DNA from: Thalassotalea insulae
GTDB lineage: Bacteria; Pseudomonadota; Gammaproteobacteria; Enterobacterales; Alteromonadaceae
Reading direction: 5' to 3'
Length of the DNA stretch: 64,000 nucleotides
Assembly: GCF_030161395.1 (NCBI RefSeq)
Contig: NZ_BSST01000001.1
Coordinates: 2,666,001 to 2,730,000, forward strand
A model generated the notes under the pieces. The model did not search any database, had not been told where the DNA came from, and saw only the letters and a program-made list of their open reading frames with translations. This document shows, piece after piece, positions 8,722-16,431 of this stretch (position 1 is the first letter of the stretch; each line of letters begins with the position of its first letter). Both the position numbers and the translations under genes were made by a program.

Positions 8722-11562
8722 ATGGTTAATTTTAAACCTAGCAAGTTAACACTAGCGATATTATCGACAGGATTAATGGCGGTTAGCAGTTCTTCATTTG
8801 CCTACGAAGAGCAAGCGGAAAAAGAGAAGAAACAAGCAGCAGAAGAAGTTGAAGTTATTGAGGTTAAAGGCTTTCGTGGCAGTATTGTCGAGTCAATTAA
8901 CACCAAACGCTATTCATCCGAAGTTGTAGAATCAATTTCAGCCGAAGATATTGGTAAACTGCCGGATTCATCGATTGCAGAGTCGATTGCACGTTTACCT
9001 GGATTAACGGCACAACGGTTAGATGGTCGAGCGAGTCGTGTTAGTATTCGTGGTTTCGGTGAAAATGAAGGTGGTACAACTTTTAACGGTCGTGAACAAG
9101 TTTCTATCAGTGATAACCGTGGTGTTGAATTTGATTTATACCCTTCAGAAATTATGAGTGGAGTAACTGTTTACAAAACACCTAGCGCAAGCCTTGAAGC
9201 TGAAGGTATCGCTGGTATTGTTGATATGCAAACAGTTAAACCATTAGGTAAAGATGAGCGTGTTATTCAATTTAACGGTCAAATTGAGCAAACTAGCTTT
9301 GATAAACTAAACCCTGACGGCAACGATAAAGGTTTCCGTGGTACTTTTTCTTATATGGATAAGTTTGCTGACGATACTATCGGTGTTGCTTTTGCTTATT
9401 CAACCATGAGTTCTCCGAATCAAGAAAAACGCTGGAATTCATGGGGATACCCAACATTCACTTACCCTGACGGATCTGATGGTTCTATCTTAGGTGGTGC
9501 TAAGCCATTTGTTCGTTCATCAACATTAGATCGTGACTCTGCAATGTTAGTCGTAGAAGCTGCGCCTAACGATAAATTGCAGATGACATTCGATGCGCTT
9601 TATGTTGATTTTTCCGATGAGAAAATTTTACGTGGTATTGAAGTGCCATTTGCTTGGGGTCAAGGTTCTATTGCTGCTGAAACGGCAACTATTGACCCAT
9701 CTACAGGTTTTGTAACCAGCGCTATTACGCAAGGTCAACGTGTGGTTGTCCGTAATGATTATGAAGAGCGTAAAGCCGAGTTAACTTCGTTAGGTTTTAA
9801 CTCTGTCTATGAATTAAATGATACTTGGCAATTAGAATTTGACGCTAGTTATTCACAAGTAGACCGTGATATTTGGAGTATCGAAAGCTATTCAGGTACG
9901 GGTCGAGGTGATAGTCGAGGTGTCGCTGATAACTTGGGATATGAGTTTGATGGTGGCAATACTGGCGCAACATTTTCGCACGATTTGGATTATAGTGATT
10001 ACAACTTGATTCAATTAGGTGGACCATTATCTTGGGGCTGGAGTTCTGCCCTTAATGAAAAGTATGGTGTTGTAGGCTCAACAAATGCTGACGGAGAATA
10101 CGAGTACCATCCATACGAAAACCAATTACAAGATGGTTTCATTAACGCACCAAGTATTGATGATGAATTAACGGCATTAAAATTAGCCGCATCACATGAT
10201 ATGGATAGTGAAGTCTTTTCGTCAGTAGAGTTTGGTGTATCTTATCGTGAACGTGAAAAAACCAAAAAGTCTGAAGGTTATTTCATGACGCTTTCGTCGT
10301 TTAATTACCCAAACAATCCAGGCATGTTAATGGTACCTGAACAATACCGTGAAGGTTCAGTGAATTTAGACTTCATCGGCATGGGCAACATGATTGCCTA
10401 TGACACTAATGGGTTAATTAAAGATGGCTATTATGATTTGTTAGCTGAAAGCTTAACTAACTCAAGTCATGCAACTAAGTCTTGGACCGTAAAAGAAGAA
10501 GTATTATCAGCATTTATCCAAGGTAATATTGATTCTGAAATCAATGGTATCCCAGTAACCGGTAATATTGGTGTACGTTATGTACAATCTGATCAATCTT
10601 CACAAGGTAATGCCTTTAATACCGTTGATGGTTTAGTTGTTTCTTCGCCAACAGATATCAGTCATGATTATTCACATGTCTTACCAAGCATTAACTTGTC
10701 ATTTAGACTTGATGATCAACAAACGTTGCGCTTTGGTGCGGCCAAAACTATCTCGCGTGCTCGTTTAGACGAGATGAATTCATCGGTGAGCGCAACATAT
10801 AACCAACAGCCAGATGAGAATGGTAATTACTGGAAAGTTGAAGGTGGCAACCCTGCTCTTGAGCCAAAAGAAGCGGTTGGCATAGATTTATCATATGAAA
10901 ACTACTTCAGTGATGAAGGCTACTTCTCTGTTGCTCTTTTCCACAAAGATCTAAGTGAATGGATTTTTGATGGTACTTATGATGTTGATATGTCAGGTGT
11001 TGCTGATCCAGCAACGGGTAATGTTCCGGAAAATTCATCTGCAACTGGCCATGGTAAAGTAAACGGTGGTAGTGGTTCATTATGGGGTTATGAGATCTCA
11101 GTTGCTTTTCCATTTAAAATTATCGATGAAAGTTTAGAAGGCTTTGGTTTAATTGCCAGCCATACGTCAGTTAAATCAGATCTTGAAGACCCTGATGGTA
11201 ATGATTACGAGCTACCAGGTTTATCTGACAGTATTCAGAGCTTAACTTTCTATTATGAGAGAGATGGTTTCCAAGCGCGTGCTAGTATGCGTAAACGTGG
11301 TGATTTTAAAGGCGATGTTTACGGTTTAGGTTTCTCAACGAGTCAAGTGGACATTTTAGGTGAAACTATTGTCGATGCACAAATTGGTTACGACTTCGGT
11401 GAAGCAGGTGTTGAAGGCTTAGAAGGTTTGTCTATCTTCTTACAAGCGCAAAATATTACCGAAGAGCCATTTACCTCATTACAAGGTGATAACGCACTAC
11501 AAGTTCGTGATTATCAAGATTATGGTAGTACTTACTTATTAGGGTTTAGCTACAAGCTTTAA
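8722..11562 (+). CDS. TonB-dependent receptor for maltodextrins
   Basis: A 946-aa outer-membrane receptor. The signal peptide ends near SSFA/Y. A charged linker and a TonB-box-like stretch (EVEVIEVKGFRGS, about 41-53) lead into a plug domain (about 60-180, with SIAESIARLPGL and VSIRGFGENEG), and a long beta-barrel ends in the aromatic-rich YLLGFSYKL. The layout matches the Xanthomonas/Caulobacter-type receptor subfamily that often serves carbohydrate loci. It would import maltooligosaccharides made by the lipid-anchored pullulanase and amylase. It is divergent from the pullulanase operon, shares its operators, and is followed by a strong terminator. Substrate is inferred from the locus. The GGGGGAG ahead of the ATG is a strong ribosome site. 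Confidence 0.9.
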   Translation: MVNFKPSKLTLAILSTGLMAVSSSSFAYEEQAEKEKKQAAEEVEVIEVKGFRGSIVESINTKRYSSEVVESISAEDIGKLPDSSIAESIARLPGLTAQRLDGRASRVSIRGFGENEGGTTFNGREQVSISDNRGVEFDLYPSEIMSGVTVYKTPSASLEAEGIAGIVDMQTVKPLGKDERVIQFNGQIEQTSFDKLNPDGNDKGFRGTFSYMDKFADDTIGVAFAYSTMSSPNQEKRWNSWGYPTFTYPDGSDGSILGGAKPFVRSSTLDRDSAMLVVEAAPNDKLQMTFDALYVDFSDEKILRGIEVPFAWGQGSIAAETATIDPSTGFVTSAITQGQRVVVRNDYEERKAELTSLGFNSVYELNDTWQLEFDASYSQVDRDIWSIESYSGTGRGDSRGVADNLGYEFDGGNTGATFSHDLDYSDYNLIQLGGPLSWGWSSALNEKYGVVGSTNADGEYEYHPYENQLQDGFINAPSIDDELTALKLAASHDMDSEVFSSVEFGVSYREREKTKKSEGYFMTLSSFNYPNNPGMLMVPEQYREGSVNLDFIGMGNMIAYDTNGLIKDGYYDLLAESLTNSSHATKSWTVKEEVLSAFIQGNIDSEINGIPVTGNIGVRYVQSDQSSQGNAFNTVDGLVVSSPTDISHDYSHVLPSINLSFRLDDQQTLRFGAAKTISRARLDEMNSSVSATYNQQPDENGNYWKVEGGNPALEPKEAVGIDLSYENYFSDEGYFSVALFHKDLSEWIFDGTYDVDMSGVADPATGNVPENSSATGHGKVNGGSGSLWGYEISVAFPFKIIDESLEGFGLIASHTSVKSDLEDPDGNDYELPGLSDSIQSLTFYYERDGFQARASMRKRGDFKGDVYGLGFSTSQVDILGETIVDAQIGYDFGEAGVEGLEGLSIFLQAQNITEEPFTSLQGDNALQVRDYQDYGSTYLLGFSYKL

Positions 11563-11588
11563 TCATTAATGGTTAGGTTCTAAGTATT

Positions 11589-11617
11589 AAAAGCCCTTGC
11601 ACTTGCAGGGGCTTTTT
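11589..11617 (+). terminator. Rho-independent terminator after the TonB receptor
   Basis: A 13-bp stem with one mismatch (AAAAGCCCTTGCA paired with TGCAGGGGCTTTT) ending in a T run, 26 bp after the receptor stop. It separates receptor mRNA from the tandem repeat and the halogenase-like gene. Confidence 0.85.
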
Positions 11618-11731
11618 ATATACAGGATGTATGGTATATCGAAATTGCAGGAGCACAATTTCGTGTATATACAGGATGTATGGTATATCGAAATTGCAGG
11701 AGCACAATTTCGTGTATATAGGATGTATGGT
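11617..11731. repeat. 49-bp tandem repeat, two full copies and a partial third, each with a perfect hairpin
   Basis: Copies run 11617-11665 and 11666-11714, with a truncated third (11715-11731) that has lost 2 bp. The two full copies look identical. Each holds the inverted repeat CGAAATTG / CAATTTCG around an 8-nt loop. The rest of the 352-bp gap 11563-11914 has no gene. The 13-mer TCATTAATGGTTA occurs at 11563-11575 and 11867-11879, bracketing the block. Function unknown. Confidence 0.9.
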
Positions 11732-11914
11732 TAACCTAAGAGTGATGTTGTGCTTCAAGCTATCAAAGTAGGGCTACAATTAAGAAGTGAACGTAGGCTA
11801 CAGGCTAAGTTTTGCTCTTTAATATTACCACTATAAAAATTAACAGCGTGTACTAAGCTGAACTAGTCATTAATGGTTAATAATATTTTGTCCGATATTG
11901 AAAAAAGGTGATTT

Positions 11915-13405
11915 GTGAAAAAAGATAAGATTGAAAATGTCGTGATTGTTGGTGGTGGTACTGCTGGCTGGATCACTGCTGCACTAATGGTTAAGGTGTT
12001 AGGTAAAGCCATTAATATCACCTTAGTAGAGTCAGATAAAATAGGGATTATTGGCGTTGGAGAGGCGACAATTCCACCGATCATTCCGTTTAATAATGCA
12101 CTAGGTATTGATGAAAAAGCATTTTTAAAAGCAACAAAAGGTACACTGAAACTTGGCATTGAGTTTGAAAATTGGAAACAGCAGGGTGACAAGTATATGC
12201 ATGCTTTTGGTGGCATTGGCAAAAACTTCCCTTTCTGTGACTTCTATCATTTTTGGGTAAAGAGTCAGCAGTTAGGCTACCCTTCTGAATTTGGGGAGTT
12301 TTCATTAAATTATCAGGCCTCGAAAGCGGGGAAATTTGCCAAAATAAACCGTATTGAAGGGACTAATTTGCCAGGCATCGAGTACGCTTATCACTTTGAC
12401 GCTGGTTTATATGCCAAATTTTTACGAGAGTTTAGTGAAAAACTCGGTGTAAAACGCTTTGAAGGGATTATTGAACGAGTAGATGTCGATAAAGAGTCTG
12501 GCTATATTAATACGTTACATTTAGAAGATAATCAAGCCATTGCTGGCGATTTATTTATTGACTGTACTGGGTTAAAAGCTTTGTTGATAGAGCAAACGTT
12601 ATCGACTGGTTTTGAAGATTGGTCGCACTGGTTGCCATGTGATCGAGCAATGGCTGTGGCTTGTGAGTCAGTTAAGCCTATTGTACCTTATACTCGGTCT
12701 ATTGCTCATAGTGCTGGCTGGCGTTGGCGCATTCCTCTACAGCATCGTACGGGTAACGGTGTGGTTTACTCGAGTAAGCATATGAGCGACCAACAGGCAC
12801 AGGATTTATTGTTATCTAGTTTAGATGGTGCACAAATCGGCGAGCCAAAAACTATCTCGTTTAAAACCGGACGTCGTCGTAAACAATGGCATAAAAACGT
12901 TGTGGCGATTGGCCTGTCCAGTGGATTTTTTGAACCGTTAGAGTCGACTAATATTCACCTTATTCAAACGGCGGCAACACGCTTATTAAAATTCTTTCCG
13001 CATATGGGGATTAAAGATGAAGAAGTTGCAGAATTTAATCGACAATCGCAAATAGAATCAGAACGAATGCGTGATTTTATTATTTTGCATTACAAGCAAA
13101 CTCAGCGTGATGACTCCGAATTTTGGCGCGCTTGCCAGCGAATGGATGTGCCAAAAACGTTAACTAATAAAATGGCGTTGTTTGAACAAAGTGGAAAAAT
13201 TTTTCGTGAACAGGATGAACTGTTTACCGAAATAGCTTGGCAACAAGTAATGATAGGCCAAGGATTAGTGCCTAAAGATCATCATCCGTTGGTTGATTCG
13301 TTAAGCAAAGAGCAAATTACTGAGCTAATGGATAACTTGAAAACGATTATTGATCGTACCGTTGGAAATTTGCCAACGCATGATGCTTTCTTATCTCAGT
13401 TATAG
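11915..13405 (+). CDS. Flavin-dependent tryptophan-halogenase-like protein
   Basis: A 496-aa member of the tryptophan halogenase family. The FAD-binding motif GGGTAG is at about 13-18, followed by GVGEATIPP (48-55). Lys79 is in the position of the catalytic lysine of PrnA/RebH, the WxWxIP signature is at 269-274 (WRWRIP), and FFEPLEST (338-345) holds the catalytic-type Glu-Ser pair at 343-344. The halogenase active site therefore looks intact, yet the gene lies in a maltodextrin locus behind a TonB receptor. Such proteins are recurrently found beside TonB receptors in Xanthomonas, Caulobacter and Alteromonadales, with role unproven. The start is GTG at 11915 with AAGGTG 4 bases upstream. Substrate and real activity are unknown. 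Confidence 0.85.
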   Translation: MKKDKIENVVIVGGGTAGWITAALMVKVLGKAINITLVESDKIGIIGVGEATIPPIIPFNNALGIDEKAFLKATKGTLKLGIEFENWKQQGDKYMHAFGGIGKNFPFCDFYHFWVKSQQLGYPSEFGEFSLNYQASKAGKFAKINRIEGTNLPGIEYAYHFDAGLYAKFLREFSEKLGVKRFEGIIERVDVDKESGYINTLHLEDNQAIAGDLFIDCTGLKALLIEQTLSTGFEDWSHWLPCDRAMAVACESVKPIVPYTRSIAHSAGWRWRIPLQHRTGNGVVYSSKHMSDQQAQDLLLSSLDGAQIGEPKTISFKTGRRRKQWHKNVVAIGLSSGFFEPLESTNIHLIQTAATRLLKFFPHMGIKDEEVAEFNRQSQIESERMRDFIILHYKQTQRDDSEFWRACQRMDVPKTLTNKMALFEQSGKIFREQDELFTEIAWQQVMIGQGLVPKDHHPLVDSLSKEQITELMDNLKTIIDRTVGNLPTHDAFLSQL

Positions 13406-13465
13406 TGGTAGTAATAAATGTAACGTGTTGCTTTTGATTGGTATAATTATTATTAAAATGATTAA

Positions 13466-14860
13466 TTAACTAGACAGCAATTTACCCAGTTTCTTGATCG
13501 CATTTAAGCGTTTACCTGTTGTCGGGTGATTAAAGCTTAAACGCAGGTAGTTGGGGTAGCAGTTGCTACAGGAAAATAAATTTCCCGGGGTGATCACAAT
13601 ATTTTCACTAATAAGGTGTTGATAGAGCTCGGTGGTATTGTGGTTAGCGCTAAGTTCTATCCACAGTGCAATCCCCCCATTGGGTAGGGTATATCGAATA
13701 TCTTGCGGCCAGTATTGCTGGAGTGCTGAAATCAGTTGATTACGCTGCAGCATTAGCTGATGGGTAAAGTAATTGAGGTGCCGGCGGTAGTTCCCTTTAC
13801 TGATAAATTCTGCAATCCCTTGCTGAGTGGTTTGGTTGCTTGCTAATTGACTGGTAAGTTTTAACCGGATGACATCAGGCATCCAGCGTGCAGCTGCTAT
13901 CCAGCCTAGTCTTAAATCGCGTGACAGTGATTTAGAAAATGAGCTGCATAATATTACCCGATTGTCGCTATCGAATGATTTTAACGGCGATACTGGCTGT
14001 TCAAAACTGAGTTCGCCATAAATATCATCTTCAATGACGGCAAAATCGTGCTGATTAGCAAGGGTGATTAAATGCTGCTTGGCCTGTTCAGACATAGTAG
14101 CGCCAGTAGGTGTGGCAAATGAGGGCGTGACGACACAGGCTTTTATTGGCCATTGCTGTGCGACAGCGGCTAACGCTTTAGTGTCTATGCCACCTACTGG
14201 AGAAGCAGATACTTCAATGATATTGATCTGTAATTGTTCCAGTAATTGTACTACCCCATAAAATGCCGGACTTTCCACCACCACATTGTCTCCCGGCTGG
14301 CAGGTGACAAATAGCGCCAGAAATAATGCGTGTTGGCAACCAAAGGTAATGCACAGTTCATCTGCGTCAATATAGCTGTTTCTCAGTCGGTAACGGGCAG
14401 AAATCTGTTCGCGTAGCTGCTTTGAGCCTAATGGCGCATCATAATACATAGTCGCATTACGGTTATTTCTTTGTGCTTTGCTGATATTACGGTGCAGTTC
14501 GATTAAGTGGTTGGAAAATGGTGCTGCCGGTAGGTTAGGTAAAATATCAAAGGCGGCACTACGCTGCATAATATCGTAGAAAATTTCAGGCACCGAGACC
14601 ATTGACGGTAAACTCTGTGGATACTGTTGCTGTGGCGCTTGGTTATCGCTTGGTCGTTTACGGACAAAATAACCCGCTTGAGGTTTGGCAAATAGCAATC
14701 CGTTTTTTTCCAATTCTATTAAGGCGCGAATAATAGTGTTTTTTGCGACACTATGTTGCTGCATCAAGGTTCGAATAGAAGGAATTTTTTCACCAACAGA
14801 CCATATTTTATGATCAATTTTATCTTCGATAAATCTGACAATTTTTTGATAGGCAAGCAT
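13466..14860 (-). CDS. MocR-type (GntR/aminotransferase fusion) transcription regulator
   Basis: A 464-aa fusion of an N-terminal GntR-type winged helix (about 1-68, with IPSIRTLMQQHSVAKNTI) and a class I aminotransferase fold (about 90-464). The Schiff-base lysine is in SSFSKSL (Lys310) and the aspartate-containing VIEDDIYGE block is present, so PLP should bind. MocR proteins usually sense PLP or amino acids and regulate a neighbouring gene. Here the divergent neighbour is ccoG, 126 bp away, which is an unusual target; no pdx, gab or similar gene is near. It may act at a distance. Ligand and regulon cannot be read from sequence. Confidence 0.88.
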   Translation of the reverse strand: MLAYQKIVRFIEDKIDHKIWSVGEKIPSIRTLMQQHSVAKNTIIRALIELEKNGLLFAKPQAGYFVRKRPSDNQAPQQQYPQSLPSMVSVPEIFYDIMQRSAAFDILPNLPAAPFSNHLIELHRNISKAQRNNRNATMYYDAPLGSKQLREQISARYRLRNSYIDADELCITFGCQHALFLALFVTCQPGDNVVVESPAFYGVVQLLEQLQINIIEVSASPVGGIDTKALAAVAQQWPIKACVVTPSFATPTGATMSEQAKQHLITLANQHDFAVIEDDIYGELSFEQPVSPLKSFDSDNRVILCSSFSKSLSRDLRLGWIAAARWMPDVIRLKLTSQLASNQTTQQGIAEFISKGNYRRHLNYFTHQLMLQRNQLISALQQYWPQDIRYTLPNGGIALWIELSANHNTTELYQHLISENIVITPGNLFSCSNCYPNYLRLSFNHPTTGKRLNAIKKLGKLLSS

Positions 14861-14934
14861 GATTTTTCTGCCATAAAACTAAACTGTACCCATTGTAATT
14901 GATTTTTCTGTCACTGTCTGGTGCTTGGTATAGG

Positions 14935-14971
14935 CAATAAAATAGCAGCTCATTGTACTGCTATTTTATTG
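14935..14971. repeat. Perfect 14-bp inverted repeat abutting the ccoG ribosome site
   Basis: Arms 14935-14948 and 14958-14971 (CAATAAAATAGCAG and its exact complement) flank a 9-nt loop. The right arm ends 3 bp before the GAGGA ribosome site (14975-14979) of ccoG. It could be an operator in the MocR/ccoG divergent region or an RNA hairpin that controls ccoG translation. Confidence 0.8.
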
Positions 14972-14986
14972 CGTGAGGACCTTGCC

Positions 14987-16363
14987 ATGCATCAGCTTAC
15001 TAACCATAACGAACAAGTCATTTTTCAAACTAAGCACATTGATGGCAAGCATCATATTCGTGAACAACATGGCCGCTATCAGCGGATGCGACGTTATTTA
15101 GCTTGGTCATTAGTATTATTATTCATCGCTTTACCTTTAGTACAGTTTCAGGGGCAGCAAGCATTACTGTTTGATATTGCCCAGCAAAAATTCAATGTCT
15201 TTGCCTGGTCTTTCTATCCGCAAGATTTAATGCTGTTTGTTTTTATCTTTTTATTCAGCGCATTTGCTTTGTTTTATGTCGCGACCCGATATGGCCGGGT
15301 ATGGTGTGGTTATACCTGTCCGCAAACTATCTGGACCATGATGTACTTATGGGTGGAACACAGAATAGAGGGTAACCGGCAGGCAAAAATAAAACTCAAT
15401 AACAGTAAACTTACGCTAAAAAAACTGCTGATAAAAACGGTGAAACACGCTATCTGGTTTACTATTGCGTTAGTTACCGCGACGATATTTATCTCTTATT
15501 TTATACCTGCTCACCAGTTATACAGTGATTTATTACAACTCGACATTTCTTTGTTGACCTTTAACTGGATCGCATTTTTCGCTTGTTGTACGTATATCAA
15601 TGCCGGATTTATTCGTGAAAAAATGTGTGAGCATATGTGCCCTTATTCACGATTTCAGTCGGTGATGATGACAAAAAGTACCAAGGTGATCAGTTATGAT
15701 CACCATCGAGGGGAAGGCCGTGGCGCACGTAAAATGAATCAGGCCATACCGCAAGGATTAGGAGATTGTGTTGATTGTAAACTGTGTGTGCAGGTCTGTC
15801 CGGTTGGTATCGATATTCGCGAGGGCTTGCAATATCAATGCATCAGCTGTGGTTTATGCATTGATGCCTGTGATCAAACCATGGATAAGTTTTCCTATCA
15901 GCGAGGACTGATAAAGTATGCCAGTGAGCACAAACAACGCATTACCAGCTGGCGTAATATTAGCTATCTATTGGTATTGGCAACAATTTTAGCTGCTGGG
16001 AGTTATTGGCTTATGCAGCGTAATACGTTTGAAGTGGCAGTATTTAAAGACAGAAATATTTTGTATCGCGAACTTGCCGGCGAGCTCATTGAAAATAGCT
16101 ATCAAATTAAGATTTTTAATAAAAGCCAGTCGCTTGCATACTACCAACTCAATGTGAATGGCATATCGGATGTCAAGCTTAAATCGCCTGATAAAATAGT
16201 GGTACAGCCAGGCCAGCAAAAAATCTTAACAGTTAATGTTGTTGCTAAGTCTGTGACTAGTAACTTAGTCAAAGATAACAATACGGAGATTCGCTTTATC
16301 GTTAAAAACTTATCTGAAAATCAGTTAGTAAAAGTAAAATCTACGTTCTATGCGCCGAGCTAA
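14987..16363 (+). CDS. ccoG: CcoG/RdxA/FixG cytochrome c oxidase accessory protein
   Basis: An inner-membrane iron-sulphur protein needed for assembly of cbb3-type oxidase, reported to act in copper reduction. Transmembrane helices lie at about 35-55, 80-100, 155-175, 190-208 and 330-348 of the 458-aa form. Cysteine motifs are CGYTCP, CEHMCPYSRFQS, and two 4Fe-4S clusters in CVDCKLCVQVCP and CISCGLCIDAC; an Ig-like C-terminal domain follows. The frame opens at 14921, but the ATG at 14987 has GAGGA 8 bases upstream and gives the usual N-terminus, so it is chosen. No cco structural genes are in the window, which is uncommon for ccoG. The gene is followed by a clear terminator. Confidence 0.93.
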   Translation: MHQLTNHNEQVIFQTKHIDGKHHIREQHGRYQRMRRYLAWSLVLLFIALPLVQFQGQQALLFDIAQQKFNVFAWSFYPQDLMLFVFIFLFSAFALFYVATRYGRVWCGYTCPQTIWTMMYLWVEHRIEGNRQAKIKLNNSKLTLKKLLIKTVKHAIWFTIALVTATIFISYFIPAHQLYSDLLQLDISLLTFNWIAFFACCTYINAGFIREKMCEHMCPYSRFQSVMMTKSTKVISYDHHRGEGRGARKMNQAIPQGLGDCVDCKLCVQVCPVGIDIREGLQYQCISCGLCIDACDQTMDKFSYQRGLIKYASEHKQRITSWRNISYLLVLATILAAGSYWLMQRNTFEVAVFKDRNILYRELAGELIENSYQIKIFNKSQSLAYYQLNVNGISDVKLKSPDKIVVQPGQQKILTVNVVAKSVTSNLVKDNNTEIRFIVKNLSENQLVKVKSTFYAPS

Positions 16364-16367
16364 AAGT

Positions 16368-16398
16368 AAAATGCCAACTGACAATCAGTTGGCATTTT
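16368..16398. terminator. Terminator between ccoG and the amylase gene
   Basis: The perfect stem AAATGCCAACTGA / TCAGTTGGCATTT with a 3-nt loop and T-rich ends on both strands can serve the two convergent genes. Confidence 0.85.
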
Positions 16399-16431
16399 CG
16401 ATGGTGTCATTAGTTCGTTAGGTATATCACT

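Noticed and set aside
11617..11731. Possible CRISPR array
   Set aside because: The repeats are directly abutting with no spacers, there are only two full copies, and no cas genes are present.
11573..11758. Reverse-strand open frame over the 49-bp repeats
   Set aside because: Its protein is only a translation of the tandem repeat (repeated YTIHPVY-type blocks) and has no start context, so it is not treated as a gene.
11863..12222. 119-codon reverse open frame over the start of the halogenase-like gene
   Set aside because: Antisense to the conserved FAD-binding region, low-complexity and without a family match.
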